Shown: positions 21,805 through 30,541 of the stretch, in pieces
Layout: the number at the start of each line of letters is the position of its first letter
Position numbering within the stretch: position 1 is the stretch's first letter
NCBI RefSeq assembly: GCF_001866655.1
Contig: NZ_MLYR01000111.1
Coordinates: 1 to 32,068 of the forward strand
Length of the DNA stretch: 32,068 bases
Direction of reading: 5' to 3'
From: Bacillus sp. MUM 116
GTDB lineage: Bacteria; Bacillota; Bacilli; Bacillales; Cytobacillaceae
Notes under the pieces: model-generated
Seen by the model: the letters and a program-made list of their open reading frames with translations, nothing else
Databases searched by the model: none
What the model was told of the DNA's origin: nothing
Translations under genes and position numbers: made by a program

Positions 21805-23004
21805 TTATTGCTCCTGGCTTTTTAATTTTGGTGAAGTCTCCCGTTTCTTTGCATGATGAAAGAAATAATAAAGTACAGCCCCAATTAAAACATAGAAGGC
21901 AGATAGGAAATATAACGAGCTATAAGACATTTTGACAGCCACTAATCCGACTAAAAATGACCCAAGTGCGATGCCGGTATCATAGATTGATAGAAAAGTT
22001 GCTGTGGCCAATCCTCGTTTTTTCGGTGCGGCATGTTGAATCGCAATCGTTTGGAAGGTTGGAAATAATGTTCCCCATCCTATCCCGATTAAAGCGGCTG
22101 AAAGGAGGAAGGTAAATGCTCCGCCAGTTTTACTTAAGACCATCATTCCAACCGCAAAAAGAATAATACATGGATAGAAAATAACGTTTGCTCCATATTG
22201 ATCTAACCATTTTCCTGTAAAGGGTCTGGACAGTAATAAAACAATAGCGTAGACCACAAAGAATAGACTTGCTACATTCTCCAAGTGAATTTCATTCGCA
22301 TAGACGGATACAAATGAAAGAAGCGCTGAATAGACAATGGCCAAGAAGCCTCCTACAATGGCAATGGGTACAGCCGATGCTTCGAACAAATTCCGAAAAG
22401 AAAAAGAAGGTTGTACTGTTTGTTGAACGTGCTGCTCTTTTTTGGGAAGTTTAATATTAAGTCCAGTAATAAGGGCGCCAATCGCAACCACTAGCGTTAC
22501 GGTAAACAACCATTTAGCTCCCCATTGCTGAATCGCAAGCAATCCAACAAACGGCCCTAATACCATCGCCATATTTGTCGACATGACAAAGTAGCCCATT
22601 CCTTCGCCCCTGCGAGAAGCAGGGATAAGATCCGCCACAATCGTTCCCGCAGCTGTTGTTGCCATTCCAAAACCAACCCCGTGCAACAACCGAATTACGA
22701 GAAAGCCAGTAACTGATTTTGGAAAAAAGTAAAAGAGAGATGCGCCGGCAAAAATGATCAAGGCCGTTAACAGCACCTTTTTATTTCCGACACGCTCGAG
22801 CCATTGTCCTGCAAGAGGACGTGAAATGATGGCAGAAAGTAAAAAGATTGTTGTCATTAAGCCTGCCTGTGAGGCGCTGCTATGAAATTCCTTTAAGGCA
22901 TAGATTGGAAGAGTTACTAGCAAAATATAAAAGGTTAAAAAGAGAAAAAAGTTACTTAAGGAAACACTAATAAAATCCTTCGTCCATAATTTCGATTTGG
23001 TCAT
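21805..23004 (-). CDS. MFS transporter (12-TM)
   Basis: A 399-residue major facilitator protein with about 12 membrane segments. Motif A-like RPLAGQWLERVGNKKVLL follows helix 2, and RPFTGKWLDQYGANVIFYP occupies the equivalent place in the second half. ATG at 23004 follows AAAGGAG by 11 bases. A GTG at 23016 would overlap the MarR stop (GTGA) but lies inside the ribosome site. The MarR gene upstream ends nine bases before it, so the two form an operon, consistent with regulated efflux. The substrate is unknown; sugar-efflux-like and drug-efflux members share this layout. Confidence 0.85.
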   Translation of the reverse strand: MTKSKLWTKDFISVSLSNFFLFLTFYILLVTLPIYALKEFHSSASQAGLMTTIFLLSAIISRPLAGQWLERVGNKKVLLTALIIFAGASLFYFFPKSVTGFLVIRLLHGVGFGMATTAAGTIVADLIPASRRGEGMGYFVMSTNMAMVLGPFVGLLAIQQWGAKWLFTVTLVVAIGALITGLNIKLPKKEQHVQQTVQPSFSFRNLFEASAVPIAIVGGFLAIVYSALLSFVSVYANEIHLENVASLFFVVYAIVLLLSRPFTGKWLDQYGANVIFYPCIILFAVGMMVLSKTGGAFTFLLSAALIGIGWGTLFPTFQTIAIQHAAPKKRGLATATFLSIYDTGIALGSFLVGLVAVKMSYSSLYFLSAFYVLIGAVLYYFFHHAKKRETSPKLKSQEQ

Positions 23005-23012
23005 GTGGCCAA

Positions 23013-23432
23013 TCACTCCTTTAAAAGTTTATGTAACCAGTTCATTTGGATTTCACAAAGCTCTTCCTGCGATGCTTCCGGAAGATGCTTTAGTAACGTT
23101 TTATTTAGATCGGTCACTGCACGTTCCCAGTTTGGAAATTCATTTAATGCGGCATCGGTTAATTGAATGTGTTTTTCCCGCTTGTCTTCGCCAGGAACCT
23201 GTCTTACATATCCTTGTTTAACAAGTCTTTGAATGGTACGGGTCATCGGCGGGGCTTCGACAAATAGATAATCGCAGAGTTCTTTTTGTGTTAAAGAGCC
23301 CTTCGTTTTTAAAACAAAAATAACGGCCCACTGTGAACCGTATAACCCCATTGGTTTCAGGACTTCATTCAATTTATTGGTGAGATGCCTTGACAGCTGG
23401 TGAAGCGTATGAATTAAATCGTGACTAAGCAA
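23013..23432 (-). CDS. MarR-family regulator of the downstream MFS gene
   Basis: A 139-residue winged-helix protein. The recognition part LTQKELCDYLFVEAPPMTRT is followed by IQRLVKQGYVRQVPGEDKRE and KHIQLTD, typical of MarR. TTG at 23432 has CGGAG ten bases upstream. Its leader holds a 24-nt tandem duplication that includes the ribosome site, then an 18-bp palindrome that is probably its own operator. It likely represses itself and the MFS gene behind it. Confidence 0.88.
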   Translation of the reverse strand: MLSHDLIHTLHQLSRHLTNKLNEVLKPMGLYGSQWAVIFVLKTKGSLTQKELCDYLFVEAPPMTRTIQRLVKQGYVRQVPGEDKREKHIQLTDAALNEFPNWERAVTDLNKTLLKHLPEASQEELCEIQMNWLHKLLKE

Positions 23433-23433
23433 A

Positions 23434-23481
23434 TTAGTTTCACTCCGTTATTATCTATTAGTTTCACTCCGTTATTATCTA
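23434..23481 (-). repeat. 24-nt perfect tandem duplication in the MarR leader
   Basis: TTAGTTTCACTCCGTTATTATCTA occurs twice in immediate succession (23434-23457 and 23458-23481); a third partial match, TTAGTTACC, begins the adjoining palindrome. On the minus strand each unit carries a CGGAG ribosome-site-like sequence, so the leader has two. Confidence 0.9.
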
Positions 23482-23482
23482 T

Positions 23483-23500
23483 TAGTTACCTAGGTAACTA
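23483..23500. promoter_or_regulatory. Perfect 18-bp palindrome, MarR operator
   Basis: TAGTTACCTAGGTAACTA is fully self-complementary and lies about 50 nt before the MarR start. Palindromes of the TTACCTAGGTAA type are typical of MarR autoregulation in Bacillus and Staphylococcus. Confidence 0.8.
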
Positions 23501-23600
23501 TATGCTCTTTTAAAGGAATTGTCAAGGAATGTTCACATCCTCTAATGCAAGGAACAGGATTTTTTGCTTTTCGGGGATTTTGCCATCACCAGATTACGCT

Positions 23601-24008
23601 GAAGGACAGTTTTACGGTTTTAAGAAGGATTTTGTCTCTCCAGAGCAGGTGGAAGGACAGTTTTACGGTTTTAAAAAGGATTTTGTCTCTCCGGAGTAGG
23701 TGGAAGGACAGTTTTACGGTTTTAAGAAGGAAATTGTCCCTCTAGACCGGGTGGAAGGACAGTTTTACGGTTTTAAGAAGGAAATTGTCTCTCCAGAGCA
23801 GGTGGAAGGACAGTTTTACGGTTTTAAAAAGGATTTTGTCTCTCCGGAGTAGGTGGAAGGACAGTTTTACGGTTTTAAGAAGGATTTTGTCTCTCCAGAG
23901 CAGGTGGAAGGACAGTTTTACGGTTTTAAGAAGGATTTTGTCTCTCCAGAGCAGGTAGAAGGACAGTTTTACGATTATTTGAAGGAAATTGTCTTTCCAT
24001 ACAGGCGT
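23601..24008. repeat. Eight-copy tandem repeat with exact 51-nt unit
   Basis: Units begin GAAGGACAGTTTTACG at 23601, 23652, 23703, 23754, 23805, 23856, 23907 and 23958, always 51 nt apart; the last is degenerate. Each unit has GGAAGGACA near one end and TGTC(T/C)(C/T)TCC about 25 bases later, so each can fold into its own imperfect stem-loop. Units differ at a few positions in blocks (GGATTTTGTC or GGAAATTGTC; CAGAGCAGG or CGGAGTAGG). Reading frames through it are broken by TAG in some units. It lies between a MarR gene and the metH terminator. Confidence 0.92.
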
Positions 24009-24014
24009 AAACAA

Positions 24015-24045
24015 AAATCCCACGGATCCAAACACCGCGGGATTT
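24015..24045 (-). terminator. Terminator of the methionine operon
   Basis: On the minus strand AAATCCCGCGG pairs with CCGTGGGATTT (one G-U pair) and is followed by TTTGTTT, ten bases after the metH stop. Confidence 0.85.
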
Positions 24046-24055
24046 CAAAAAAATT

Positions 24056-27000
24056 CTATTTCAACACATTAAAATACCTTGCTTCCGGATGGGCAAATAC
24101 AATAGCGGAGACGGAAGCTTCCGGTTCCATCATGCATCCGTCAGTTAGTTCAATACCAATTTCCTCCGGCTGAATCAATTTAAACAATTTCTTTTGATCC
24201 TCTAAATCAGGACATGCAGGGTATCCAAACGAGAAACGCTGCCCTTGGTACTTAGCTGCAAACCGGTCCTGCATTGTAAAATCAAGTGGATCAGGGAAGC
24301 CCCAGCGGTCACGCATCTGGCGGTGAATGAGCTCAGCAAAACCTTCCGCAGACTCTAAAGCCAGTGACTGAAGTGCATGACTTTCTAAAAAGCGTCCTTC
24401 TGCCTTGAATTGGTCGGCTTTTTCACGAATGCCTCTGCCGGCAGTAACCGTAAAGAATCCTACATAATCCTTCTCGCCGCTATCCACTGATTTAATAAAA
24501 TCAGCTAAACATAGATGAGGCTCTGATTCTTGTCGAGGGAAATCAAATGTCTCAATAATTTGATCTTGATTTTCCGGATCATAAATATAAATTTTATTTC
24601 CCTCTGACTGTGCAGGGAAGAATTGATATACAGCTGCTGGAGTAATCCAGCCTTCAGAACTAGCATCGTGAAGTAATTGATCAACAACAGCTTTGATCTT
24701 CAATGCTTTTTCGTCTTTTTCGGCAAGTAATTTAGAAAGCTTGCCTTTTAGCCCAAGATGGTGTCCAATCAACATTTGCATATTGATATACGGTTCAATA
24801 TGTGAAAGCGAATAGGAACGTAAAAGATGGCGTTTCGTATCCTTTGGAACAAATACCGGAACATTTGTAGAAACGGCAGGTTTTACTTTCACTGCAACAG
24901 CACTCCCTGTACGAAGATGGCTGAAATCATGAACGATTTCCGCTGCAGCAAGCTTTTCCTGTCTTTCTTCCAATAGCTTTTCGCGTTCTTCAGGAGTTTG
25001 CACTTGATTAGCAAGCGCAAGCCCTGTCATCGCATCTTTCGCATATAAAACAAGTCCATCGTATTCCTTTGAGATTTTTGTATCGGTAAATTTCCTAGAA
25101 AGGGCTGCACCGCCAACCAAAATCGGCAAGGAAATGCCTGATTCTTTCAAATCCTGGGCGGTTAAGACCATTTGCTGGGCTGATTTAACCAGTAATCCGG
25201 ATAAACCGACGATGTCAGGCTGCTCTTTCCGAATGGCTTGAATCAAGTCTGCAGGGGTAACTTTGATTCCCAAGTCGACTACATTGTAGCCATTATTGCT
25301 CAGAATAATGTCCACTAGGTTTTTGCCAATATCATGAACATCGCCTTTGACCGTTGCCAAAATGATTTTTCCCTTAGTGGCAGAAGTATCGCCTTTTTCC
25401 ATATGCGGTTCTAAATGTGAAACGGCAGCCTTCATTACTTCAGCACTTTGCAATACTTCAGCGACAATTAATTGGTTATCATTGAAAAGACGACCGACTT
25501 CGCTCATGCCTGCCATTAATGGACCGTTAATAATATCAAGAGGAGCAGGGTATTTTGCAAGCGCTAAATCCAAGTCCGGCAGCAAACCTTCTTTTGTTCC
25601 TTCGACCACATAATAGGCGAGTCTTTCTTCTAAGGTCATGTCAGGAAGGGTGGATTTAGCTTCTTTCTTTTTACCACGGTACATTTCAGTAAAAGTGGCT
25701 AAGGTTTCATCTGTCGTTTCAAATAATAGCTTTTCAGCTGCTTCGACCTCTTCTTTCGGAATGGAAGCAAAGCGCTCAAGCTTCTCCGTATTCACAATTG
25801 CATAATCTAATCCTGCTTGCGTGCAATGATAAAGGAATACGGAGTTTAAAACTTCTCTTCCAACAGGAGGCAGTCCAAAGGAAACATTACTAATACCTAG
25901 AATCGTTTGAACACCCGGAAGGTTTTCTTTGATTAACCGAATTCCATTTACTGTTGCTTTTGCAGATCCAATATATTGTTCATCGCCCGTCCCAACAGGG
26001 AAAACAAGCGGATCAAAAATAATGTCTTCCGGCTTTAAACCATATTTATGAACGAGTAAATCGTGGGATCGTTTCGCAATTTCAAGCTTCCGTTCTGCAG
26101 TAACCCCCATGCCTTTTTCGTCAATGGTTCCGACTACAGCAGCAGCACCGTACTTGTGAATCAATGGTAAGACTGCTTCAAAACGTTCCTCACCATCCTC
26201 AAGGTTAATCGAATTGATAATCGCTTTACCTTGTGAATATTTAAGCGCTCTTTCAATGACTTTTTCATCAGTTGAATCGATCACAAGAGGTACTTTTACT
26301 TTTTTAACGACTTCTTTAATGAATTTTTCCATGTCGACGATTTCATCACGGTCAGGGTCAGCAAGACAAATATCAATAACATGTGCGCCGCCTTTGACTT
26401 GGGCGCGGGCAACTTCCGATGCTTCTTCAAACTTGCCTTCCGTAATTAACCGTTTGAACTTGCGGGAGCCAATTACATTGGTCCGTTCCCCAACCATGAT
26501 CGGTCTTAGTGTTGGGTCGTCATAAATAAATGGATCAATTCCAGATACCATGTGAACGGAGGAGGTCTGCAGTTCACGCGGCTGATATTGTTTCATCGCT
26601 TCTGCAATCGCCTGAATATGCTCCGGTGTTGTACCGCAGCAGCCGCCGACAATGTTCAGCCAGCCATGTGCAGCAAAGTCTGCAAGTTTTTTCGCCAAGG
26701 TTTCGGGTGTTTCATGGTAATGGCCTTCCTCATCTGGTAGTCCCGCATTTGGATAACAGCTGATAGCAGTGGTTGCAAGACTGGAAAGGGAACGGATATG
26801 ATCCTGCATAAATTCAGGACCAGTCGCACAGTTTAAACCAACGGCCACTGGTTTCATATGTTCAACGGAAATATAGAAGGATTCAATCGTTTGACCAGCA
26901 AGCGTTGTACCCATCGGCTCAATGGTCCCTGAAAGCATCAGCGGCAATTTTTTTCCTGTTTTTTCAAATGCCCGTGAAATCCCAATAAAGCCTGCTTTCA

Positions 27001-27508
27001 CGTTCAGCATATCCTGACTGGTTTCTAAGAGCAAAAGGTCGGCGCCTCCGTCAATTAAGCCAACTGCCTGCTCTTCATAGGAGGCAGCAAGCTCGTCGAA
27101 GGTAGTTCCACCCGTCACACTCAAAGTTTTCGTGGTTGGTCCCATTGAACCGGCAACGTAGCGCGGCCACTCTGGAGTCGATGCTGCATCTACAGCCTTT
27201 TTGGCAATTTGGGCGGCAACTTTATTCAATTCGTAGGCTTTGTAGCCCAAATCATATTCGTCGAGAACAATGCTGGTTGCACCGAAGGTATTGGTTTCGA
27301 TAATGTCTGCCCCGGCCACAAGGTATTCCAGGTGAATATTTTCAATCACCGCAGGTGCAGTTAAATTCAGGTTTTCATTACAGCCCTCATATTCTTCTCC
27401 GCCAAAATCATCTGCACTTAGGTCTGCACGTTGAAGCATCGTTCCCATTGCGCCGTCCATGACAAGAATTCGCTTTTGTAACTGTTCAGTGAATGGTGCT
27501 TTCGACAT
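24056..27508 (-). CDS. metH: Cobalamin-dependent methionine synthase
   Basis: A 1150-residue MetH with all modules: an N-terminal homocysteine-binding barrel with zinc ligands Cys227 (GLNCATGP), Cys290 and Cys291 (GGCCGTTPEH); a pterin-binding barrel (about 335-610); a cobalamin cap and B12-binding domain with GDVHDIGKNLV, whose His725 is the lower cobalt ligand; and a C-terminal SAM-dependent reactivation domain containing GRGIREKADQ and FGYPACPD. It transfers the methyl of 5-methyl-tetrahydrofolate to homocysteine. It overlaps the upstream yitJ gene by 23 bases, and ATG at 27508 follows AGGGGGA. It is the last gene of an S-box-controlled operon; B. subtilis itself uses MetE instead. Confidence 0.97.
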   Translation of the reverse strand: MSKAPFTEQLQKRILVMDGAMGTMLQRADLSADDFGGEEYEGCNENLNLTAPAVIENIHLEYLVAGADIIETNTFGATSIVLDEYDLGYKAYELNKVAAQIAKKAVDAASTPEWPRYVAGSMGPTTKTLSVTGGTTFDELAASYEEQAVGLIDGGADLLLLETSQDMLNVKAGFIGISRAFEKTGKKLPLMLSGTIEPMGTTLAGQTIESFYISVEHMKPVAVGLNCATGPEFMQDHIRSLSSLATTAISCYPNAGLPDEEGHYHETPETLAKKLADFAAHGWLNIVGGCCGTTPEHIQAIAEAMKQYQPRELQTSSVHMVSGIDPFIYDDPTLRPIMVGERTNVIGSRKFKRLITEGKFEEASEVARAQVKGGAHVIDICLADPDRDEIVDMEKFIKEVVKKVKVPLVIDSTDEKVIERALKYSQGKAIINSINLEDGEERFEAVLPLIHKYGAAAVVGTIDEKGMGVTAERKLEIAKRSHDLLVHKYGLKPEDIIFDPLVFPVGTGDEQYIGSAKATVNGIRLIKENLPGVQTILGISNVSFGLPPVGREVLNSVFLYHCTQAGLDYAIVNTEKLERFASIPKEEVEAAEKLLFETTDETLATFTEMYRGKKKEAKSTLPDMTLEERLAYYVVEGTKEGLLPDLDLALAKYPAPLDIINGPLMAGMSEVGRLFNDNQLIVAEVLQSAEVMKAAVSHLEPHMEKGDTSATKGKIILATVKGDVHDIGKNLVDIILSNNGYNVVDLGIKVTPADLIQAIRKEQPDIVGLSGLLVKSAQQMVLTAQDLKESGISLPILVGGAALSRKFTDTKISKEYDGLVLYAKDAMTGLALANQVQTPEEREKLLEERQEKLAAAEIVHDFSHLRTGSAVAVKVKPAVSTNVPVFVPKDTKRHLLRSYSLSHIEPYINMQMLIGHHLGLKGKLSKLLAEKDEKALKIKAVVDQLLHDASSEGWITPAAVYQFFPAQSEGNKIYIYDPENQDQIIETFDFPRQESEPHLCLADFIKSVDSGEKDYVGFFTVTAGRGIREKADQFKAEGRFLESHALQSLALESAEGFAELIHRQMRDRWGFPDPLDFTMQDRFAAKYQGQRFSFGYPACPDLEDQKKLFKLIQPEEIGIELTDGCMMEPEASVSAIVFAHPEARYFNVLK

Positions 27509-29351
27509 AGATGTTCCCCCTAATTTCGTTCGCGCGCTGGTTGGTATATGCTGCCAGCTCAGCTGTTATCTCATAACGTAAAAATGGAGTAATTAAATAA
27601 ATCCCATTGAATAAATCCAACGCTGTATCGATTAATGATTTTGTAATCGCAATTCCTTCTCGTACCGCCTGCTGTGGTTGGTCGTTCAAACTCGCCATTC
27701 TGTCGCGAATTGAATCGGCAATTTTAATTCCAGGGACCTCATTATGAAGGAACTCAGCATTTTTACTGCTTGTAAGCGGCATTAAGCCGATATAGATAGG
27801 CGCGCTTAGATGTTTCGTATTTTCATAGACTTCAATTAATTTTTCCTCTGAAAAAACTGGCTGGGTAATAAAGTAATCTGCTCCATATTCAATCTTTTTC
27901 TCCAACCGTTTGACCGCTTTTTCAAGAGTTCGGACATTCGGATTAAAAGCTGCAGCAATACTAAAATCGGTTTTTTGCCCAAGGTCCTTTCCAGAAAAAG
28001 AAAGGCCTTTATTTAACTGCTTGATCATTTGAATCAGTTCAAATGAAGACACATCGTATACAGAAGAAGCACCCGGAAAATCTCCCACTCTCGCAGGATC
28101 GCCAGTAATGGCCAAAACATCGTTCATTCCCAGAGTGTGAAGACCCATTAGATGCGATTGCAGCCCAATAATATTGCGGTCCCTGCATGCTAGGTGAATC
28201 AGCGGCCGCATTCCTAATTCCGTTTTCACACGATAGCCCAATGCTTCATTTGCAATTCGGACGGTGGCAAGGGAATTATCCGCAAGTGTAATCGCATCAA
28301 TTCCCGCTTCCTTTAATGCCTTTGCACCTTCAAAGAACTTGTTAGTAGAATCCAGTTTCCTTGGTGGATCTAATTCCACAATAACGGATGGCCGTTCTCT
28401 TACTATCTTTTCAAGAGGAGGATTTTCTCTCTCGGGAGTTCGATCCTCTACTTTTATTTTCTCTGGTTTTAATTTTACAACTTTTTCGACAATTGGAACA
28501 GCATTCTTTAATTCTGAAGCAAATGCTTTGATATGTTCTGGTGTTGTACCGCAGCAGCCGCCAAGGAGTCTTACTCCTTCTTTCCGAAAGGACTGAGCCG
28601 ATTTTCGGAAATACTCTGCATCTCCTTCATAATGAAACTTTCCGTCCGTATAAGCTGGCAGGCTTGCATTTGGATATGCAGAGAGAAAAGCATGTGCCGG
28701 AAGTTCAATCTGCTCCAATGCGAGAAGCATATGATGCGGACCAAGCCGGCAGTTTAGTCCAATCACATCAGCGCCAAGCCCTTCTAATCTTTTTATCGCA
28801 TCATTTACAGGTGTCCGGTCCTGCAGGAAACCGGGCTCTTGAAGCGATATTTGAGAAATGATGGGAAGTTTTGTTTCTTTTCTTGCAATAGTCAAAACGG
28901 TTTCCAATTCTTCCAAATCGTAAAAGGTTTCAAGGAGCAATCCGTCTACACCTTCTAAAAGCAGACAATAAAGCTGCTCACGGAAGCTGCGTTTTAATTC
29001 TTCAATTGTAATGGAATTTGTTTTAATTCCTCGGTTGCCGCCAATCGTACCCAGTACAAAAGCATCCTGCCCTGCAGCCAATTTTGCGTTCCGGACAGCA
29101 GCACTATTAATTTCCTTAACCGAGTCTTCGAGTCCGTATCGGCCTAGCTTTAAATAGTTTGCAGCATAAGTGTTCGTCTGGATGACGTCAGCGCCGGCTT
29201 CAATATAAGCCTTATGAATATGTTGGATTTGCTCAGGGTGGGAGAGATTCAGTTCCTCAAAACAGCAATCCGTTCCATATGAATAAAGCAGCGTTCCCAT
29301 TGCCCCATCAGCAATCAAGATTTGATTTTTTAATTTTTCTAAAAAGCTCAT
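27486..29351 (-). CDS. yitJ: Bifunctional homocysteine methyltransferase/methylene-THF reductase
   Basis: A 621-residue fusion. Residues 1-290 form a homocysteine S-methyltransferase barrel with zinc-binding GLNCRLGP and GGCCGTTPEH. Residues 330-610 form a methylene-tetrahydrofolate reductase barrel (ERPSVIVELDPPRKLD, ADNSLATVRI, LAITGDPARVGDFPG, YFITQPVF). It makes the 5-methyl-THF that MetH consumes and may use other methyl donors for homocysteine. It starts two bases after metC stops and overlaps metH, so the three are translationally linked. This fusion is typical of Bacillus. Confidence 0.95.
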   Translation of the reverse strand: MSFLEKLKNQILIADGAMGTLLYSYGTDCCFEELNLSHPEQIQHIHKAYIEAGADVIQTNTYAANYLKLGRYGLEDSVKEINSAAVRNAKLAAGQDAFVLGTIGGNRGIKTNSITIEELKRSFREQLYCLLLEGVDGLLLETFYDLEELETVLTIARKETKLPIISQISLQEPGFLQDRTPVNDAIKRLEGLGADVIGLNCRLGPHHMLLALEQIELPAHAFLSAYPNASLPAYTDGKFHYEGDAEYFRKSAQSFRKEGVRLLGGCCGTTPEHIKAFASELKNAVPIVEKVVKLKPEKIKVEDRTPERENPPLEKIVRERPSVIVELDPPRKLDSTNKFFEGAKALKEAGIDAITLADNSLATVRIANEALGYRVKTELGMRPLIHLACRDRNIIGLQSHLMGLHTLGMNDVLAITGDPARVGDFPGASSVYDVSSFELIQMIKQLNKGLSFSGKDLGQKTDFSIAAAFNPNVRTLEKAVKRLEKKIEYGADYFITQPVFSEEKLIEVYENTKHLSAPIYIGLMPLTSSKNAEFLHNEVPGIKIADSIRDRMASLNDQPQQAVREGIAITKSLIDTALDLFNGIYLITPFLRYEITAELAAYTNQRANEIRGNIYVESTIH

Positions 29352-29353
29352 GA

Positions 29354-30541
29354 TTATTCTCCTTGCTGCAGTACTAATTGTTCATGGCGAATTTGCGCAA
29401 ACGCCTGTGAAAAATCTTTAATCAAGTCTTCAACATTTTCCAGCCCAGCAGAAAGGCGAAGCAGGCTGTTCGAAATCCCGCGCTTTTCCCTTTCAGGCTG
29501 CGGCATTGCAGCATGGGACATTTTTGCCGGATAAGATAAAATCGATTCAACGGCACCAAGGCTGACCGCAAAGACAGGTATTTTAACACTTGATACGAAT
29601 GTTCTAAGTGCTGCTTCATCTTCCAGCTCAAAGGATAATACAGCACCAGGACCTTCTGCTTGAGCTGCTTGAAGTTCATGCTCAGGATGTTCCTTGAGAC
29701 CAGGATAATAGACTGATTTAACGAGCGGATGTGAACTTAGATATTCCGCTAGTTTAATAGCAGATTTTTGTGATTGCTGAAGCCGTACATGCAGGGTTTT
29801 AAGCCCTCTTAAAACAAGCCATGCATCCTGCACACCAAGGACTGCACCAAAGGAATTTTGTAAAAATCCAAGTTTTTGAGCTAGATCCGCATCTTTTACT
29901 ACAGCAAGACCTGCAACCACATCACTGTGTCCGGACAAGAATTTTGTTGCACTATGCAGCACCACATCAGCCCCAAGTTCCAATGGCTTTTGTAATGCAG
30001 GGGTTAAAAATGTATTATCAACAAAGGTTAACGCACCGATTTCCTTTGCTAATTCACTAACCGCTTTAATATCAGTTACCTTTAAAGTTGGATTCGAAGG
30101 GGTTTCTGCATAAAAAGCTTTTGTATTCGACTGGATTGCAGCCTTTACCTCATCCAGGTTCGTCATATTAACGAAGGTATGTTCAATTCCGTAACGTGTA
30201 AGGACCTGTGTGACCATCCGAAACGTTCCGCCGTATACGTCCTCTGTGATGACAATATGGTCTCCGGCAGAAAGGAGAAGGAAGGCTGTGGAAATCGCAG
30301 CCATACCGGAGGAAAAAGCAAATCCTTTCACTCCGCCTTCTAATTCAGCAATCACATCTTCAAGTGCTTCACGTGTTGGGTTCAAGCTTCGGCTGTAGTC
30401 ATACTTCCCAAATTGGTCGATATCATATTGGTGAAAAGTAGAAGCATGCTGAATTGGTACACTTACCGCACCTGTAACAGGGTCCAATTTATGACGATTA
30501 TGCAAAAGCAACGTTTCAAAACAAATATCTTTATTTTCCAT
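29354..30541 (-). CDS. metC: Cystathionine beta-lyase
   Basis: A 395-residue PLP enzyme of the Cys/Met metabolism family. The PLP lysine is in HSATKFLSGHSDVVAG; KYDYSRSLNPTREALE, SGMAAISTA and AETPSNPTLKVTDI are family motifs. It cleaves cystathionine to homocysteine, pyruvate and ammonia. ATG at 30541 follows AAGGAG and overlaps the end of metI by 11 bases, matching the metI-metC order of B. subtilis. Assignment between lyase and synthase rests on this order and on similarity to MetC; family members are hard to separate by sequence. Confidence 0.9.
   Translation of the reverse strand: MENKDICFETLLLHNRHKLDPVTGAVSVPIQHASTFHQYDIDQFGKYDYSRSLNPTREALEDVIAELEGGVKGFAFSSGMAAISTAFLLLSAGDHIVITEDVYGGTFRMVTQVLTRYGIEHTFVNMTNLDEVKAAIQSNTKAFYAETPSNPTLKVTDIKAVSELAKEIGALTFVDNTFLTPALQKPLELGADVVLHSATKFLSGHSDVVAGLAVVKDADLAQKLGFLQNSFGAVLGVQDAWLVLRGLKTLHVRLQQSQKSAIKLAEYLSSHPLVKSVYYPGLKEHPEHELQAAQAEGPGAVLSFELEDEAALRTFVSSVKIPVFAVSLGAVESILSYPAKMSHAAMPQPEREKRGISNSLLRLSAGLENVEDLIKDFSQAFAQIRHEQLVLQQGE

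Noticed and set aside
23601..24008. CRISPR array
   Set aside because: Whole units are repeated with no unique spacers, and no cas genes are present.
23545..24173. Reading frames of 66, 97 and 106 residues with a 17-residue repeat across the 51-nt array
   Set aside because: They arise because 51 is divisible by three. Each is stopped by TAG in some units or runs into the metH gene on the other strand, and no ribosome site precedes them.
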